From the NCBI GenBank assembly GCA_958510825.1, contig OY294048.1, forward strand, positions 18,183,589 through 18,247,588: 64,000 nucleotides of DNA, in the 5' to 3' direction. This document shows positions 11,738 to 23,619 of this stretch, piece after piece (position 1 is the first letter of the stretch; every line of letters begins with the position of its first letter). The notes under the pieces are model-generated. The model saw only the letters and a list, made by a program, of their open reading frames with translations. It was not told the origin of the DNA and made no database searches. Origin of the DNA: Brachypterus glaber. Lineage: Eukaryota; Arthropoda; Insecta; Coleoptera; Kateretidae. Both the position numbers and the translations under genes were made by a program.

Positions 11738-12250
11738 AGGGTGATCAATATCTTTTTTTTTCAAATTCTCTTTTTGCGAAAAACAAAAAATTAATTTTTT
11801 AAACAAATGTTTTCAAAAAAAAAACTTTCCATATTTTTTTTATTTTCATTTGGTACAATTGATCCTTATAATAAAAGTATTTTTTTCCTGAAAAAAATAC
11901 GTTAATCAGAATTTTCTTTCAGATTTTTTCGGTTTTTTTAAAAGTTTAACCCCCATAACTTTTTTGTTTTTGGGGGGATTACTTTTAAAATTAATAGAAC
12001 CTAATTTTTCCTGAAAATTTCAAGTAGATCGGATTTTTCGTTCTTGAGTTACCGTGTTCACAAAAATCGTAACATCAGACGGACAAACGGACATTTGAAA
12101 AAAAGTTGCTTTTTTTTTCATGAACCAAATGTATATCTAAGTAATTTTTGTCTAAGACGATTTTTAATTTTTTGAAAATTCTTAACTACCGGTATACCAT
12201 ATAATATTATTCTAGCGCAGGCGCTGTGAATAATAGAATGATATCTTACA
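11738..12250. repeat. Dispersed repeat family B, second copy
   Basis: It shares AAAGTTTAACCCCCATAACT, GGGGGGATTACTTTTAAA, GAGTTACCGTG, a GACGGACAAACGGAC run and TAGCGCAGGCGCTGTG with 2396-3540, in the same order. It begins after ATACAGGGTGATCAATATC. Confidence 0.55.
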
Positions 12251-12289
12251 TGTATACATAACGCTTACATGTATACATAACGCTTTAAT

Positions 12290-12376
12290 TTAGCACTGTT
12301 CTGCCGTGCTAAGCTGAAAGATCCTATCTATATAGGTTTAACATACACAGATAGGACCTTTCAGTTTAGGAAGGCA
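12290..12376. repeat. Imperfect hairpin
   Basis: Arms TAGCACTGTTCTGCCGTGCT / CTGAAAGATCCTATCT pair imperfectly with CAGATAGGACCTTTCAG / AGGAAGGCAGTGTT. Just before it, TTACATGTATACATAACGC is repeated twice in tandem (12247-12284). Confidence 0.5.
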
Positions 12377-12385
12377 GTGTTGATA

Positions 12386-12950
12386 CAGGGTGTTTCAGAA
12401 CTCACGAAAAACATTTTTATATAAAAATATAAAAAAAGAGTTCCTATAAAGGTTGGTCCGGAAACGAGCCCTAAGCGATCTACGGAATCTTGTGAATCAC
12501 AGTAAAGAATTTTTGCACATGCCCTAACATTGATAAAGGCTATCATATTTTCTCCAAAACGGTTGGTTGTCCCGTGATACACTAAGAGAACCTTATTTGT
12601 GTATTTTTAACCAAGAAATCATAGTCTGCTGATAAAAGGTTAAAAAAAATAGAGGCGAAAAGGTTTGGGGCAAAAAGTGACAACGCTTCAGCATTTCACA
12701 AGCTCCTGTTTAAGGTTACCAAATAAAAATTTTATATGATGATAGCCTTTATCAATGTTAGGGCATGTACAAAAATCCTTTAATGTGGTTACAAGATTTT
12801 AGAGATATTAAATAAAAATCCTTTTCTTAAACGCACCCTTAGGAGGGACAGCTCCCATAGGCGTCCTTCTAGACCAACCTTTATTTTTTTATATTTTTGG
12901 ATGAAGAATCACCTTTAAATTTTTTTCCTGTGAGTTCTGAACCACCCTGT
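12386..12950. mobile_element. TA-flanked MITE, CAGGGTG family
   Basis: CAGGGTGTTTCAGAACTCAC at the left matches the complement of GTGAGTTCTGAACCACCCTG at the right, with TA on both sides. It is 565 bp with no ORF. The right end lies 29 bp before the first base of the last GPCR exon. Related CAGGGTG elements are at 17259-18180 and 46238-47754. Confidence 0.82.
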
Positions 12951-12979
12951 ATAAACTTAAAATAATTTTTTTTGTGCAG

Positions 12980-13273
12980 GTTTTTTGCCGTAAATCGAAA
13001 GAACGAGAACAAGCGATGCACCAGCAGCACCATCAACAGCAATACCAACATCAGCCCCACTGCTGCAGTAACAACACCACAGCAATCATCAACCACTCTC
13101 AGGGATGTGACTTTGCGAACATGTCCGAAAAATATTGGGGTAAAATATTAGAACGGACATTATCGTCAACATCTCTTCACGCCTTGCAACGGGCGTACTC
13201 GCATCCTGTAATGGACAGGTGTAATGGACTTCAAGAGATGAAAGTTTTTGACAGCGCCGCCCCTGATTTATGA
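12980..13273 (+). CDS. Class A GPCR, last coding exon (C-tail)
   Basis: The acceptor TTTTTTTTGTGCAG ends at 12979. Phase 0 matches the exon ending at 3799, so the join reads ELLFSR to VFCRKSK. The exon adds 97 residues and the stop TGA (13271-13273). This is the cytoplasmic tail: a juxtamembrane Cys in VFCRKSK that could be palmitoylated, a Gln/His-rich tract (HQQHHQQQYQHQPH), a Ser/Thr-rich stretch (ERTLSSTSLHAL) suited to phosphorylation, and the end SAAPDL. Homology is carried by the upstream exon; linkage rests on phase, strand, the tail-like composition and absence of another candidate. Confidence 0.75.
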   Translation, partial: VFCRKSKEREQAMHQQHHQQQYQHQPHCCSNNTTAIINHSQGCDFANMSEKYWGKILERTLSSTSLHALQRAYSHPVMDRCNGLQEMKVFDSAAPDL

Positions 13274-13798
13274 AAAATGGACAAGACCACGCAGACATTT
13301 GACTTGACGGTAACAGATAGCATGGGGAGCTCATGCGAAACTGCTACTTTGTCAAATTAATCTAGTGTGGTCAACTTTTTTTATTGTATTCACGGTGGTC
13401 TTGAACGTTGATTTAATACCGATGAAAATGACAATCCAGATTATAAAAAAGCTAATTTTTAAATTATCAACGTAAAATTATGTCTAAAAATAATTTATTT
13501 ATTGCTATTAACCAAAAAAAGAAAATCATACAGAATAATGATACATTGTTTAAATTATTGCATTTGATAAAACTTCTCTAAAAATTATTAGAGAAGTTAT
13601 TATAATTAATTATAATTAACATGGTCATAGGGGGTTATTACCCCCACTCCTCCTAAATCAGTTACTGATTTATGCAGTTTTTTGAGGGCACACTAGCCCA
13701 CACAAACTTTTTTCTTGCTTTTTAAACTATAAACTACTATCAAATTAATTAAAAAACGATTTAACTTGATTTTGTGTACACTCAGAAAATTTCCTTGT
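13274..13798 (+). other. Probable 3' UTR and flank, no gene seen
   Basis: Sequence after the GPCR stop. No clear AATAAA signal is seen in the first 300 bp; AT-rich stretches after 13480 could hold a variant signal. Nothing else is recognised. Confidence 0.35.
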
Positions 13799-13960
13799 AG
13801 AATAGAATAGAATAGAATAGAATATAATTTATTTCATAAAAAAGAAAGAAATTTACAATTAATCAGTCTCTTAAAGAAATATTGTCAACCAAATAATAGT
13901 GTTTAAAATACAAAAGGTTAAAAAATTAAATATAAAATAAATAAATAATGTACAGATAAA
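13799..13960 (-). mobile_element. 3' tail of a LINE with (ATTCT)n end
   Basis: Read on the minus strand, an AT-rich non-coding 3' end (AAATTTCTTTCTTTTTTATG then AAATAAATTATATTCT) finishes in four or five ATTCT units (13799-13823). This microsatellite-type ending is typical of LINE 3' ends. No coding part is retained. Confidence 0.45.
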
Positions 13961-14054
13961 AGAACTTGACCTTTAAAAATTAAAGAATGAAAGAAAAAGT
14001 CCAAAAAAATAAGGAATCAAAAACAAACCTATGTGGTGTGTGGCTTAAATATTC

Positions 14055-14790
14055 TGTAATGCTTAATTTTATTTGTTAATACATATTTTTTATTTATATC
14101 GCCACCATTGATATTTAATACTTTATTTGTGATATTAAATACTCCAGTGTATTGTATACAAAATATTGTCATACTAACATAGAGACCGTGCTGGTACATT
14201 TGGATCCCCACGCAACATGTTTTCATTAAAACTGTAACATTTGGTAAATTATATGTTATAGTTTGGTATACTTTAAGTTGTAGTTTTTGTATTATTGATC
14301 TAGCTTAAAGTATGTTACAGTATTTCGTAAAATAACAATCGGTAAATATTACCAAAATTTTGATTAGTAATAATACAGAGAAAAGTAAAAAAAGGATGGA
14401 TTATTTTATCAGTGTTTGTGATTGCAATCTTTGTATTATTACTAATTAAAATTTTGGTATTATTTACCGATTTTTAATTTTTCTGAATACTGTAACGTAC
14501 TTTAAACTAGATCAGTAATACAACTTAACAACAACTCAAAGTATACAGTACTATAAGTGTGATATGTTTTACCAAATGTTACAGTAATTTTTACTTTAAC
14601 ATTCTAGTATTAATAAACACATATTTCGTGGGGATTCAAATGTACCAGCACGATCTCTATGTTAGTATAACAAAATTGTGTATAGAATACACACATTGCA
14701 GTATTTAATATCACAAGTAAAGCATTACCAATGGTGGAGATATAAATAACAAATATGTATTTACAAATAAAATTTGGTATTAAAATTACA
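14055..14790. repeat. Large imperfect palindrome
   Basis: The arms diverge from a centre near 14395. TGTATTATTACTAATTAAAA, GGTACATTTGGATCCCCACG, ATCTAGCTTAAAGTA and ATATCGCCACCATTG in the left arm each have inverted partners in the right arm. The right arm runs directly into the first unit of the 648-bp array. ORFs here are accidental. Confidence 0.75.
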
Positions 14791-17700
14791 ATGACATTTT
14801 CAGAGTGTAATGCAGATTTGTAATTTACGGACTCCCTACTTTTAGAATATTATAAAAAACATAATTTGGATTATTTTTATCAACGGTCTTAAAACTTATC
14901 TAATACCACCGTATATTGTCGCAATCGTACCTCGAAAATTATATATTGTTGTAAAACTATTTGTTTTTGTATAAAATTAGTGTTCTAGATCACTATAGTG
15001 ATTTCCGAAAGATTTTGTAAGTTTAAGTTAATAATAATTTAACAAGTATTAAAACGAATTTAAATAACTAAGTATCATGATACACACAGAGAAACTGGTG
15101 TTATTTTCAGCTTTTTTCTTAATTCACAGTGTAGAGTGGTCATGCAAATCGCATTAAATCCACTTTTAGCACATTCTTCTTTTATGACGATTTTTAGATT
15201 TTGTGTTAGAGTTACATCCATGTGTGAACTCAGAAACTAGCCAACTTCTTAAAAATATGTTCACTAATAGTCACAAAGAGCTGGTGACCATTTTTATTCC
15301 ATTATTTTCTCCCAGATGTATTGTATATGTATATGTCTTAAAGTACATTCAAATTAAGTTACATGCAAATCGCCAAGTCCTGGATCGGGTTCCTTTGGAT
15401 GCTAATTTACAAATAAAATTTAGTATTAAAATTACAATGACATTTTCTGAGTGTAATGAAGATTTGTAATTTACGGACTTCCTACTTTTAGAATATTATA
15501 AAAAACATAATTTGGATTATTTTTATCATCGGTCTTAAAACTTATCTTAGACCACCGTGTATTGTCGCAATCGTACCTCGAAAATTGTATATTGTTGTAA
15601 AACTATTTGTTTTTGTATAAAATTAGTGTTCTAGATCACTATAGTGATTTCCGAAAGATTTTGTAAGTTTAAGTTAATAATAATTTAACAAGTATTAAAA
15701 CGAATTTAAATAACTAAGTATCATGATACACACAGAGAAACCGGCGTTATTTTCAGCTTTTTTCTTAATTCACAGTGTAGAGTGGTCATGCAAATCGCAT
15801 TAAATCCACTTTTAGCACATTCTTCTTTTATGACGATTTTTAGATTTTGTGTTAGAGTTACATCCATGTGTGAACTCAGAAACTAGCCAACTTCTTAAAA
15901 ATATGTTCACTAATAGTCACAAAGAGCTGGTGACCATTTTTATTCCATTATTTTCTCCCAGATGTATTGTATATGTATATATGTCTTAAAGTATATTCAA
16001 ATTAAGTTACATGCAAATCGCCAAGTCCTGGATCGGGTTCCTTTGGATGCTAATTTACAAATAAAATTTAGTATTAAAATTACAATGACATTTTCTGAGT
16101 GTAATGAAGATTTGTAATTTACGGACTTCCTACTTTTAGAATATTATAAAAAACATAATTTGGATTATTTTTATCATCGGTCTTAAAACTTATCTTAGAC
16201 CACCGTGTATTGTCGCAATCGTACCTCGAAAATTGTATATTGTTGTAAAACTATTTGTTTTTGTATAAAATTAGTGTTCTAGATCACTATAGTGATTTCC
16301 GAAAGATTTTGTAAGTTTAAGTTAATAATAATTTAACAAGTATTAAAACGAATTTAAATAACTAAGTATCATGATACACACAGAGAAACCGGCGTTATTT
16401 TCAGCTTTTTTCTTAATTCACAGTGTAGAGTGGTCATGCAAATCGCATTAAATCCACTTTTAGCACATTCTTCTTTTATGACGATTTTTAGATTTTGTGT
16501 TAGAGTTACATCCATGTGTGAACTCAGAAACTAGCCAACTTCTTAAAAATATGTTCACTAATAGTCACAAAGAGCTGGTGACCATTTTTATTCCATTATT
16601 TTCTCCCAGATGTATTGTATATGTATATATGTCTTAAAGTATATTCAAATTAAGTTACATGCAAATCGCCAAGTCCTGGATCGGGTTCCTTTGGATGCTA
16701 ATTTACAAATAAAATTTAGTATTAAAATTACAATGACATTTTCTGAGTGTAATGAAGATTTGTAATTTACGGACTTCCTACTTTTAGAATATTATAAAAA
16801 ACATAATTTGGATTATTTTTATCATCGGTCTTAAAACTTATCTTAGACCACCGTGTATTGTCGCAATCGTACCTCGAAAATTGTATATTGTTGTAAAACT
16901 ATTTGTTTTTGTATAAAATTAATGTTCTAGATCACTAGAGTGATTTCCGAAAGATTTTGTAAGTTTAAATTAATAATAATTTAACAAGTATTAAAATGAA
17001 TTTAAATAACTAAGTATCATGATACACACAGAGAAACCGGCGTTATTTTCAGCTTTTTTCTTAATGCACAATTGTAGAGTGGTCATCCAAATCGCATTCA
17101 ATCCACTTTTAGTACATTCTTCTTTTGTGACGACTTTTAGATTTTGTGTTAGAGTTACATACATGTGTAAACTCAGAAGCCAACTTCTTAAAAATGTGAT
17201 CACTAAGACTGGTGACCATTTTTATTTCATTATTTTCTCCTCCCGGTAGTATTTTATACAGGGTGTATTTGAAATAGCGTAGGTGATTCTACATGATAAA
17301 ATATGACAAAAAGTTCCTATAAACATATGTCTAAAAATGCGTCATAAGGGAGCTACGCCCCTTTGAAAGTGGCTAAAAAATCGGTTTTTATTTAATAACT
17401 CAGGAACCCTTTGAGATATGTTAACGAGGTTTTTGCACGTGAATTAATCCTAATAAGGCCCATCTTTGTATGTCATTTTCACGTACTTATTTAAACCAGG
17501 GGTTTGGACTTTTGATGCAATGTTAGTCTACATCAAAAACTAAGAAAAAAAGTTTCCATACATGTAGGTCGAAAAAACGCTTTTAAAGCTACCATAGCCC
17601 TTTAAAAATGGTGCATATTTAGAAGACCATAGCTCCATTAGGATTAATTTTTGGAAGTACCTGAATTTGAGGTTTTTTTTCTTAGTTTTTAATGTACATT

Positions 17701-18262
17701 CGCCCTGCAACATTAAAATTTTGGTTTTCAACATTTTAGTATTTAATTTTTCGTCCTCGAACCGTGGAATTTCACCTTCAAATTAATTTTTCTCGAAAAC
17801 GGTTAATCCTACAGTATTACAACAAGAGTACCTTTTTTATGTATTTTGACCTGAGAAATCATATTTCAAAAATAAAATTGCAAAAAAGTTTGGGACAAAA
17901 AACTGATAAGCCCCTCCCGTTTCGCACACCCCTGATTGAAATAAGTACATGAAAATAACACATAAAAACGTGCCTTGGTAGGATTAGTTGACGTGCAATA
18001 CCTCGTTGATATAAAGGGTTCCTGAGTTATTAAATAAAAACCGATTTTTTTAGCCACTTTCAAAGGGGCGTAGCTCCCTTATGACGCATTTTTAGACATA
18101 TGTTTATAGGAACTTTTTGTCATATTTTATGATGCAGAATCATCTGTTAAAATTTCCGACGCTATTTCAAATACACCGTGTATATGTCTTAAAGTACATT
18201 CATATTAAGCTACTTGCAAATCGCCAGGTGCTGGATCGGGTTCCTTTGGATGCTAAAAGCCT
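14757..18262. repeat. 648-bp tandem array, four units, last one interrupted
   Basis: The marker AATGACATTTTC recurs at about 14790, 15436, 16084 and 16732, a spacing of 646, 648 and 648 bp. Units two and three (about 15403-16050 and 16051-16698) are almost identical. The first and fourth carry more changes. Each unit contains the palindrome ATCACTATAGTGAT (ATCACTAGAGTGAT in the last) and ATGCAAAT. The fourth unit runs to 17258, is split by a MITE, and resumes at 18181-18262 with GTCTTAAAGTACATTCA...CTTTGGATGCTAA. Short ORFs inside units are not conserved across them. Confidence 0.9.
17259..18180. mobile_element. TA-flanked CAGGGTG MITE inside the tandem array
   Basis: TA-CAGGGTGTATTTGAAATAGC at the left pairs with GCTATTTCAAATACACCGTG-TA at the right. 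Long arms follow: GGGAGCTACGCCCCTTTGAA against TTCAAAGGGGCGTAGCTCCC, and AAAACCGATTTTT / AAATCGGTTTT. Removing it and one TA restores the fourth 648-bp unit. A truncated relative occupies 63885-64000. Confidence 0.9.
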
Positions 18263-18299
18263 CGAAAAGGTGGTGAAATGGGGTCCCCGAAAAATATAT

Positions 18300-18790
18300 T
18301 TTTAACTTACCTAGTCTAACAAATTACATTTATTACATTTAGATTAGTCTATTTTCACAGTTTTACACAATTATTCACTAGGTTAAGAGTTAAAAAAAAG
18401 ACTAAAAACTTTATCTGACATATGTCAACACTAAAAACTCTCTTTAATTTAATCAAAATGTCATTTCATAAATTCTCATTTCTTTAAAAAATTAGGTACA
18501 CATATTTTAAAAAATTAGGTATCACATATTTTAAAGGCAATTTTTCTAGACTGTTCTCACCCCTTGGCCCCAGAATTATTGTGGATAACTATGAAAATAG
18601 CTTAATCTGAATGTACTTTAAGAAATATATAAAATATAGCCAGGAGCAAATAATAAAATAAAAATGGTCACCAGCTCTCCGACTATAAGATGTTATAGTT
18701 CCCATAAAATTTTAAAGGGGCCTTACGTGACAACATTTTCAAGATTTACTTAATTCAGTGTATATGAATTTAACCTGGTTTGCATGGTCA
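18300..18790. repeat. Flank with an inverted piece of the 648-bp unit
   Basis: At about 18595-18690, AATGTACTTTAAG...AATGGTCACCAGCTCT is the inverted counterpart of the unit segment AGAGCTGGTGACCATT...CTTAAAGTACATT. The rest is AT-rich with no gene. Confidence 0.6.
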
Positions 18791-18793
18791 CTA

Positions 18794-20271
18794 GGGTGCC
18801 CAGAGTTTTGACTTTTTTTTGAATTTTAAAAAGTTGTTCATTGGGGTGAGTAGATTACCACGCTATTTTTTTAGAAGTTTAAAAAAATATTTAGAGGTGG
18901 CGCACAGCCGTTTTTTGCAAAAATAATCGTTTCTCCAGATTAAATTTTTTTTAGGGCCTATTAAAGATAAATAAAAATGCTTTTTGCACAGTACGGATAT
19001 CTAGGATAAATAAGGAAGAACCCTGATTTTTTTCAAATTTTTTCATCAACAAACGGCCTTGATGTGACCTAGAAAAGTCAAAATTTTGATGTTATCCCTA
19101 ATTTAGGGTGCTAAGAATAGCAAATTCAATTTTTTCACCCCGGTCAAACTTTTTTTGGTAATACCTAAATGTGTCCTGACTTAAAAGCCATATATAAATA
19201 TTTGATCCTATATACAGGGTGCACGAAAAAAAAAATGTTTTTTAACAAAATTACACAACTTTTCTAGATTTTTACACTTTTCATTCTTTTAGGGCCCACA
19301 TCGAATTACAAAGTATAGTACAACAAAGAACACATTTTTCAAATATTTTAAATCTATTTTGAATGCCCCAGTATTAAAGTAGATTTTTTTGAATTTGGAA
19401 AATTTATTCTATGTTGTTCCATAACTTGCAACAGAAATTGTGTTTGATCCTCTTGATTTGTTAAAAGATTATTATAGGTTTGTATGAGTGCCACCCCACG
19501 CTCTGCGGCGTCGTTTACTTTTAATTTTTGAACATTTTTCTTGGACTGTACTGAGTACTGGTACTCATACAAACCTATAATAATCTTTTAACAGATCAAG
19601 AGGATCAAACACAATTTCTGTTGCAAGTTATGGAACAACATAGAATAAATTTTCCAAATTCAAAAAAATCTACTTTATTACTGGGGCATTCAAAGTAGAT
19701 TTAAAAGATTTGAAAATTGTATTCTTTGTTGTACTATACTTTGTTGTTCGATGTGGGCCCTAAAAGAATGAAAAGTGTAAAAATCTAGAAAAGTTGTGTA
19801 ATTTTGTTAAAAAACATTTTTTTTTTCTTGCACCCTGTATATAGGATCAAATATTTATATATGGATTTTAAGTCAGGACACATTTAGGTATTACCAAAAA
19901 AATTTTGACCGGGGTGAAAAAATTGAATGTGCTATTCCTAGCACCCTAAATTAGGGATAACATCAAAATTTTGACTTTTCTAGGTCACATCAAGGCCGTT
20001 TGTTGATGAAAAAAATTGAAAAAAATCAGAGTTCTTCCTTATTTATCCTAGATCTCCGTGCTGTGCAAAAAGCATTTTTATTTATCTTTAATAGGCCCTA
20101 AAAAAATTTAATCTGGAGAAACGATTATTTTTGCAAAAAATGGCTGTGCGCCACCTCTAAATATGTTTTTTAAATTCTGAAAAAATAGCGTGGTAATCTA
20201 CTCACCCCAATGAACAACTTTGGGGGGTAAGACCTTTAAAATTCAAAAAAAAGTCAAAACTCTGGGCACCC
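18794..20271. mobile_element. 1.48-kb near-perfect foldback element
   Basis: The whole element is two arms of about 730 bp in inverted orientation around a centre near 19535. The ends are AGGGTGCCCAGAGTTTTGAC and its complement, with TA on each side. Inner landmarks such as CCTTGATGTGACCTAG, GGTGGCGCACAGCC, CAGGGTGCACGAAAA and GATGTGGGCCCTAAAAG are mirrored. High arm identity implies recent origin or gene conversion. No transposase. Confidence 0.9.
19354..19572 (-). pseudogene. Mirrored coding fragment inside the foldback
   Basis: The minus frame reads VNDAAERGVALIQTYNNLLT, then NQEDQTQFLLQVMEQHRINF and PNSKKSTL. This looks like the C-terminal piece of an uncharacterised arthropod repeat-encoded protein family with a VNDxAERG motif; I recall the motif but cannot name the family securely. 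The mirrored arm at about 19560-19690 carries the same text on the + strand. It has no start context and is probably a captured, untranslated fragment. Confidence 0.45.
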
Positions 20272-20628
20272 TAATGGTCACTACAATTAAACAGAGTATG
20301 CGGCGCATTCACCAATATTGTAAATAGTCTATTTTTGTGAAATGTCAAACGATTCATTAAATGCGCAGCAAGCAATTTTTTTTAAGTTCAAATACAAAAA
20401 ATTGTTGATATTACGTTATTTAAAGAACACAAATTTATGAAAATCAACAATTTTGGATATTATTTTAATCTGGATTTAACAAATACAAACTAACGAAAAT
20501 ACGCCTCATCTAAGAGTTTAAAATTATTGTTGCCCAACATGAATTTGTTTTGAGCTTTTTAAGGTAAATGAAGGCGAAAACATATGAACATTATTAATTA
20601 TTATTGTATCATTTATAAATTATAATAC

Positions 20629-20873
20629 TGTGGCTTGGTTCTAAAAGGGTCAATGTCACTTTTTCCGTAATTTGAGCCCAACTATTTTATTTTCAGATCT
20701 ATATAACCTAAAAAATCCAATGTCAGTGCTTGTGAGATAAATGTAGACTTTAAGCGACAAGGGCCGATAATTGTTTTCCATAAAAATTTTTGTTTGGTTA
20801 CTAAAACGGCCATTGTTTGACTTAGTCTATCCGTTTAATTTTTTTGACGTTGGCCTTTTATAATCAAGCCACA
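20629..20873. mobile_element. Small MITE, CTGTGGCTTGGTT family, copy 1
   Basis: CTGTGGCTTGGTTCTAAAAG at the left and GGCCTTTTATAATCAAGCCA at the right are inverted ends. The second copy is at 31302-31527, with the same internal order (AAATGTAGACTT, GGGCCGA, AAAACGGCCAWTGTTTGACT). Confidence 0.8.
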
Positions 20874-20910
20874 AAATAAATGTAGGTATATATTTTATCC
20901 TGCACAAATC

Positions 20911-21326
20911 CAATGGAGCTCTCTACAACTAGAATTATGAAACAAAAGACCTCTACCCTATCTCTATCTCCTTTGTGCTACACTTTCCAGCCAACCAAAT
21001 AAATACTGTATTTGTTTTTCATACAACAAATAAAGTATTTATTTGGTTGGCCGGAAAGTGTAGCACTGAGCGGCACAAACGAACATAGCTAATGTGAATC
21101 TGTAGAATAAGATAATTCTACTAAAATTTAGATGGCGCCAGTAATTTCTTTAATAAAAATAATATAGTTACACTTTTCGCCCGGCCAAGTAAATATTGTA
21201 TTTGTTCAACAAAGAACAAATACAGAATTTGTTTGGTTGGGTGGAAGTGGGAGTGTATGTATGTCTTCTATCCTTTTTGGGTAGAACTTTTGTCCCTGTC
21301 TAATCTAACGGGAGAAATCTCCATTG
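20911..21326. mobile_element. 416-bp MITE, CAATGG-ended (copy B)
   Basis: An inverted, nearly identical copy of 3822-4235. It starts CAATGGAGCTCTCTACAACT and ends GGAGAAATCTCCATTG. Similarity ends abruptly on both sides, which defines the element. Confidence 0.82.
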
Positions 21327-21329
21327 GAA

Positions 21330-21890
21330 ATCCAACTGGAAACTTTTTTATATATTTAAATTTTCCACTGTACACTTTGTGTCCAGCTGCACATTAAAAT
21401 AACCTCTACAGAAAAATGATAAATTAAAAGAAGTACGTAATTCAGATCAAGTGACACAAAGTGACAAAGGGACACAAAGTCTATATACATACTCATATAT
21501 ATCTGCAAGCATGCTTATAGCAAACGTTTTGCTTGATTAAAGTTGAATTTTTATTTTACTTAGAACAATAGATTTATTTATTTATTTATTTAATGACACA
21601 ACTTATATCATGTGATAATTTTTTTTCTGTTCGAAGTTACTTTTTTAAATTTAAATTAACTTACCTTAAAATATTTAACGGCTGTAAAACTATATAGTTT
21701 TTATATGGAAAATATGTCATTAAAACATTATTGCCAAATGTCTTGATCTCATTAAAACATCATATTTTAAATATACTTATTATATGTGTCTAAAATATAT
21801 CGCAGTGACTTATTTGTGGTAAAAGGCGAAGATCATATCAATTCCGGTGGGATTCGCGTAACTCCTTATACTAGAACAGCATATTTCTTT
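21330..21890. other. AT-rich stretch, no gene seen
   Basis: Contains a short ATTT run (21575-21595) and nothing exon-like. Confidence 0.35.
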
Positions 21891-22376
21891 TTAAAGCCAC
21901 TTTACAGAGCAATTTGTGTGCAAGTTTGATGCTATGCAAGTTTGTTGCAAGAATGATTCAGTCACTGCGCATGCCTTCAGGCAAGTTTGAGGCCATTTTC
22001 GTGCCATCAAATTATTTAGAACATGTTCTATTTTTCGGCGATTTTCACGCAAGTTTTTTGGTTATTTTCGTGGTACCAACCTGCAAAAAAAGTTACCAAA
22101 TTGATTTCATTTTACTAATATAGTAGCAACAGCACATGTTAATAGTTATTATTATTAATAATAGGTCGGTCTGTCTAACTAAAAAACTTCCTTAAAAAAG
22201 CAAATACTTGTCTGGTTGGCAGCACTGTTTACCTTGCAATATATAGCACCAAACTTGCGTACAACCTGCTCCGTGAAAAAGCAAATCAATGTCCAATTGT
22301 CCTCATGCTATATCTTGCAGCAAACTTGCATAGCATCAAACTTGCGTACGAATTGCTCCGTGTAAAGTGGTCTTTA
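21891..22376. mobile_element. MITE with subterminal CAAGTTTG repeats
   Basis: The inverted ends are AAGCCACTTTACAGAGCAAT and its imperfect complement at 22355-22376 (GTGTAAAGTGGTCTTTA). Subterminal GCAAGTTTGATGCTATGCAA at 21920 is mirrored by TTGCATAGCATCAAACTTGC at 22326. Short GCAAGTTTG motifs recur inside (21950, 21980, 22051). The 69-aa ORF is repeat sequence. Confidence 0.72.
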
Positions 22377-22611
22377 GATATTAGTCACTGCGTTGTATTT
22401 CAACCACAGAGTATATATTTATGGTATAATTGACAATAACATAAATTTATTTTTACGTGTAATTCATAAGATGTTAATTTAGTTATAACTATTAGTTATA
22501 ACCACTTATGACTAAATTATTTAAGTAAAGTGGGCGCAGAATCTATCTGAGTAAAAAATTGGACAAGGGCATCATAATTACTAAGCATAAGAGAAAATTT
22601 CACCCTGGAAA

Positions 22612-22806
22612 TTTTCAATATTAAAAATTGAGTTTATTTATATCGCCTTCCTTACAACGGGGCTTATTTTAAAATGACACTTATACATAAAGTGACATGT
22701 TCACTGGCAAATTTTCAAATCAATAGACATGTGGGTATTTTGCATCAATACATTTTTCCTTGTAAGGAAGCCGGCGATATTTAACTTTTAAATAAACCTA
22801 ATTTTA
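22612..22806. repeat. Hairpin element, about 195 bp
   Basis: Left arm TTTATTTATATCGCCTTCCT and right arm AGGAAGCCGGCGATATTTAA form an imperfect inverted repeat, extended by TAAAAATTGAG / AAACCTAATTTTA-like ends. Confidence 0.55.
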
Positions 22807-23072
22807 TGTCATGAATGCCAATGTCAAAGATGTCATTAGATAGGTAGATAGTATTTTGCACTAATAAGCTAGTTTAAGCTCAAAATTAATTATCAATATC
22901 TAATTTTTACTTTAATGAGTTTTGAATTACAGTATGGAAAGTTAATTTTTTCTTTATGTTGAAAATAATTGTCACCTAAACAATAAAAACCTATAAAAAT
23001 TAATTAAGTTCTTACCTAAAGGACTAGTAGCCTTAATGAAATATTTGTTTCGATTAAATGTTCCTAAAAACA

Positions 23073-23619
23073 TACAGTGCGGTTCAAAAGTCACCCCCCC
23101 CCTTTAACTTTTGTACGAGTTGAGATATCGACTTAAAATTTAGAACTCTTAAATAAGATAACTTAAACTATCTTTTAGCATATATTTGATATTTTCAGCC
23201 CTTAAAATGTGGGCAGGGGGGCATGAGGGGACATTTTTTTAAATGGAAAGGGGGGTCGTGTGATACATCATTTTAAAGCTTATAAAATTCTCTATTTAAA
23301 CTAACATTTTTAAATTTTTTAAAAATGTTTTTTAAGGTTTTTTCAACCCCATTTTAAACCCAAGATTTTTTTTTTAAATTTAAAAATACGGAGTTAAATG
23401 GAGAATTTTATAAGCTTTAAAATGATGTATAACACAACCCCCCTTTCCATTTAAAAAAATGTGCCCCCATGCCCCCCTGCCCACATTTTAAGAACTGAAA
23501 GTATTAAATATATGCTAAAAGATAGTTTAAGTTGTCTTATTTAAAAGTTCCAAATTTGAAGTCGATATCTCAACTGGTTCAAAGGTTAAGAGGGGGGTGA
23601 CTTTTGGACCGCTCTGTAT
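23073..23619. mobile_element. Tc1/mariner-type MITE, uninterrupted copy
   Basis: TACAGTGCGGTTCAAAAGTC at the left and GACTTTTGGACCGCTCTGTA at the right are inverted ends. The long arms share GAGTTGAGATATCGACTT, TTTAGCATATATTTGATATT and GGGGGTCGTGTGATACATCA. It lacks the PLE found in the copy at 6734-8505. Confidence 0.88.

Noticed and set aside
16991..17249. 70-76 aa ORFs in the 648-bp array
   Set aside because: Open only in the last unit; the other units have stops or shifts, so no selection for coding is apparent.
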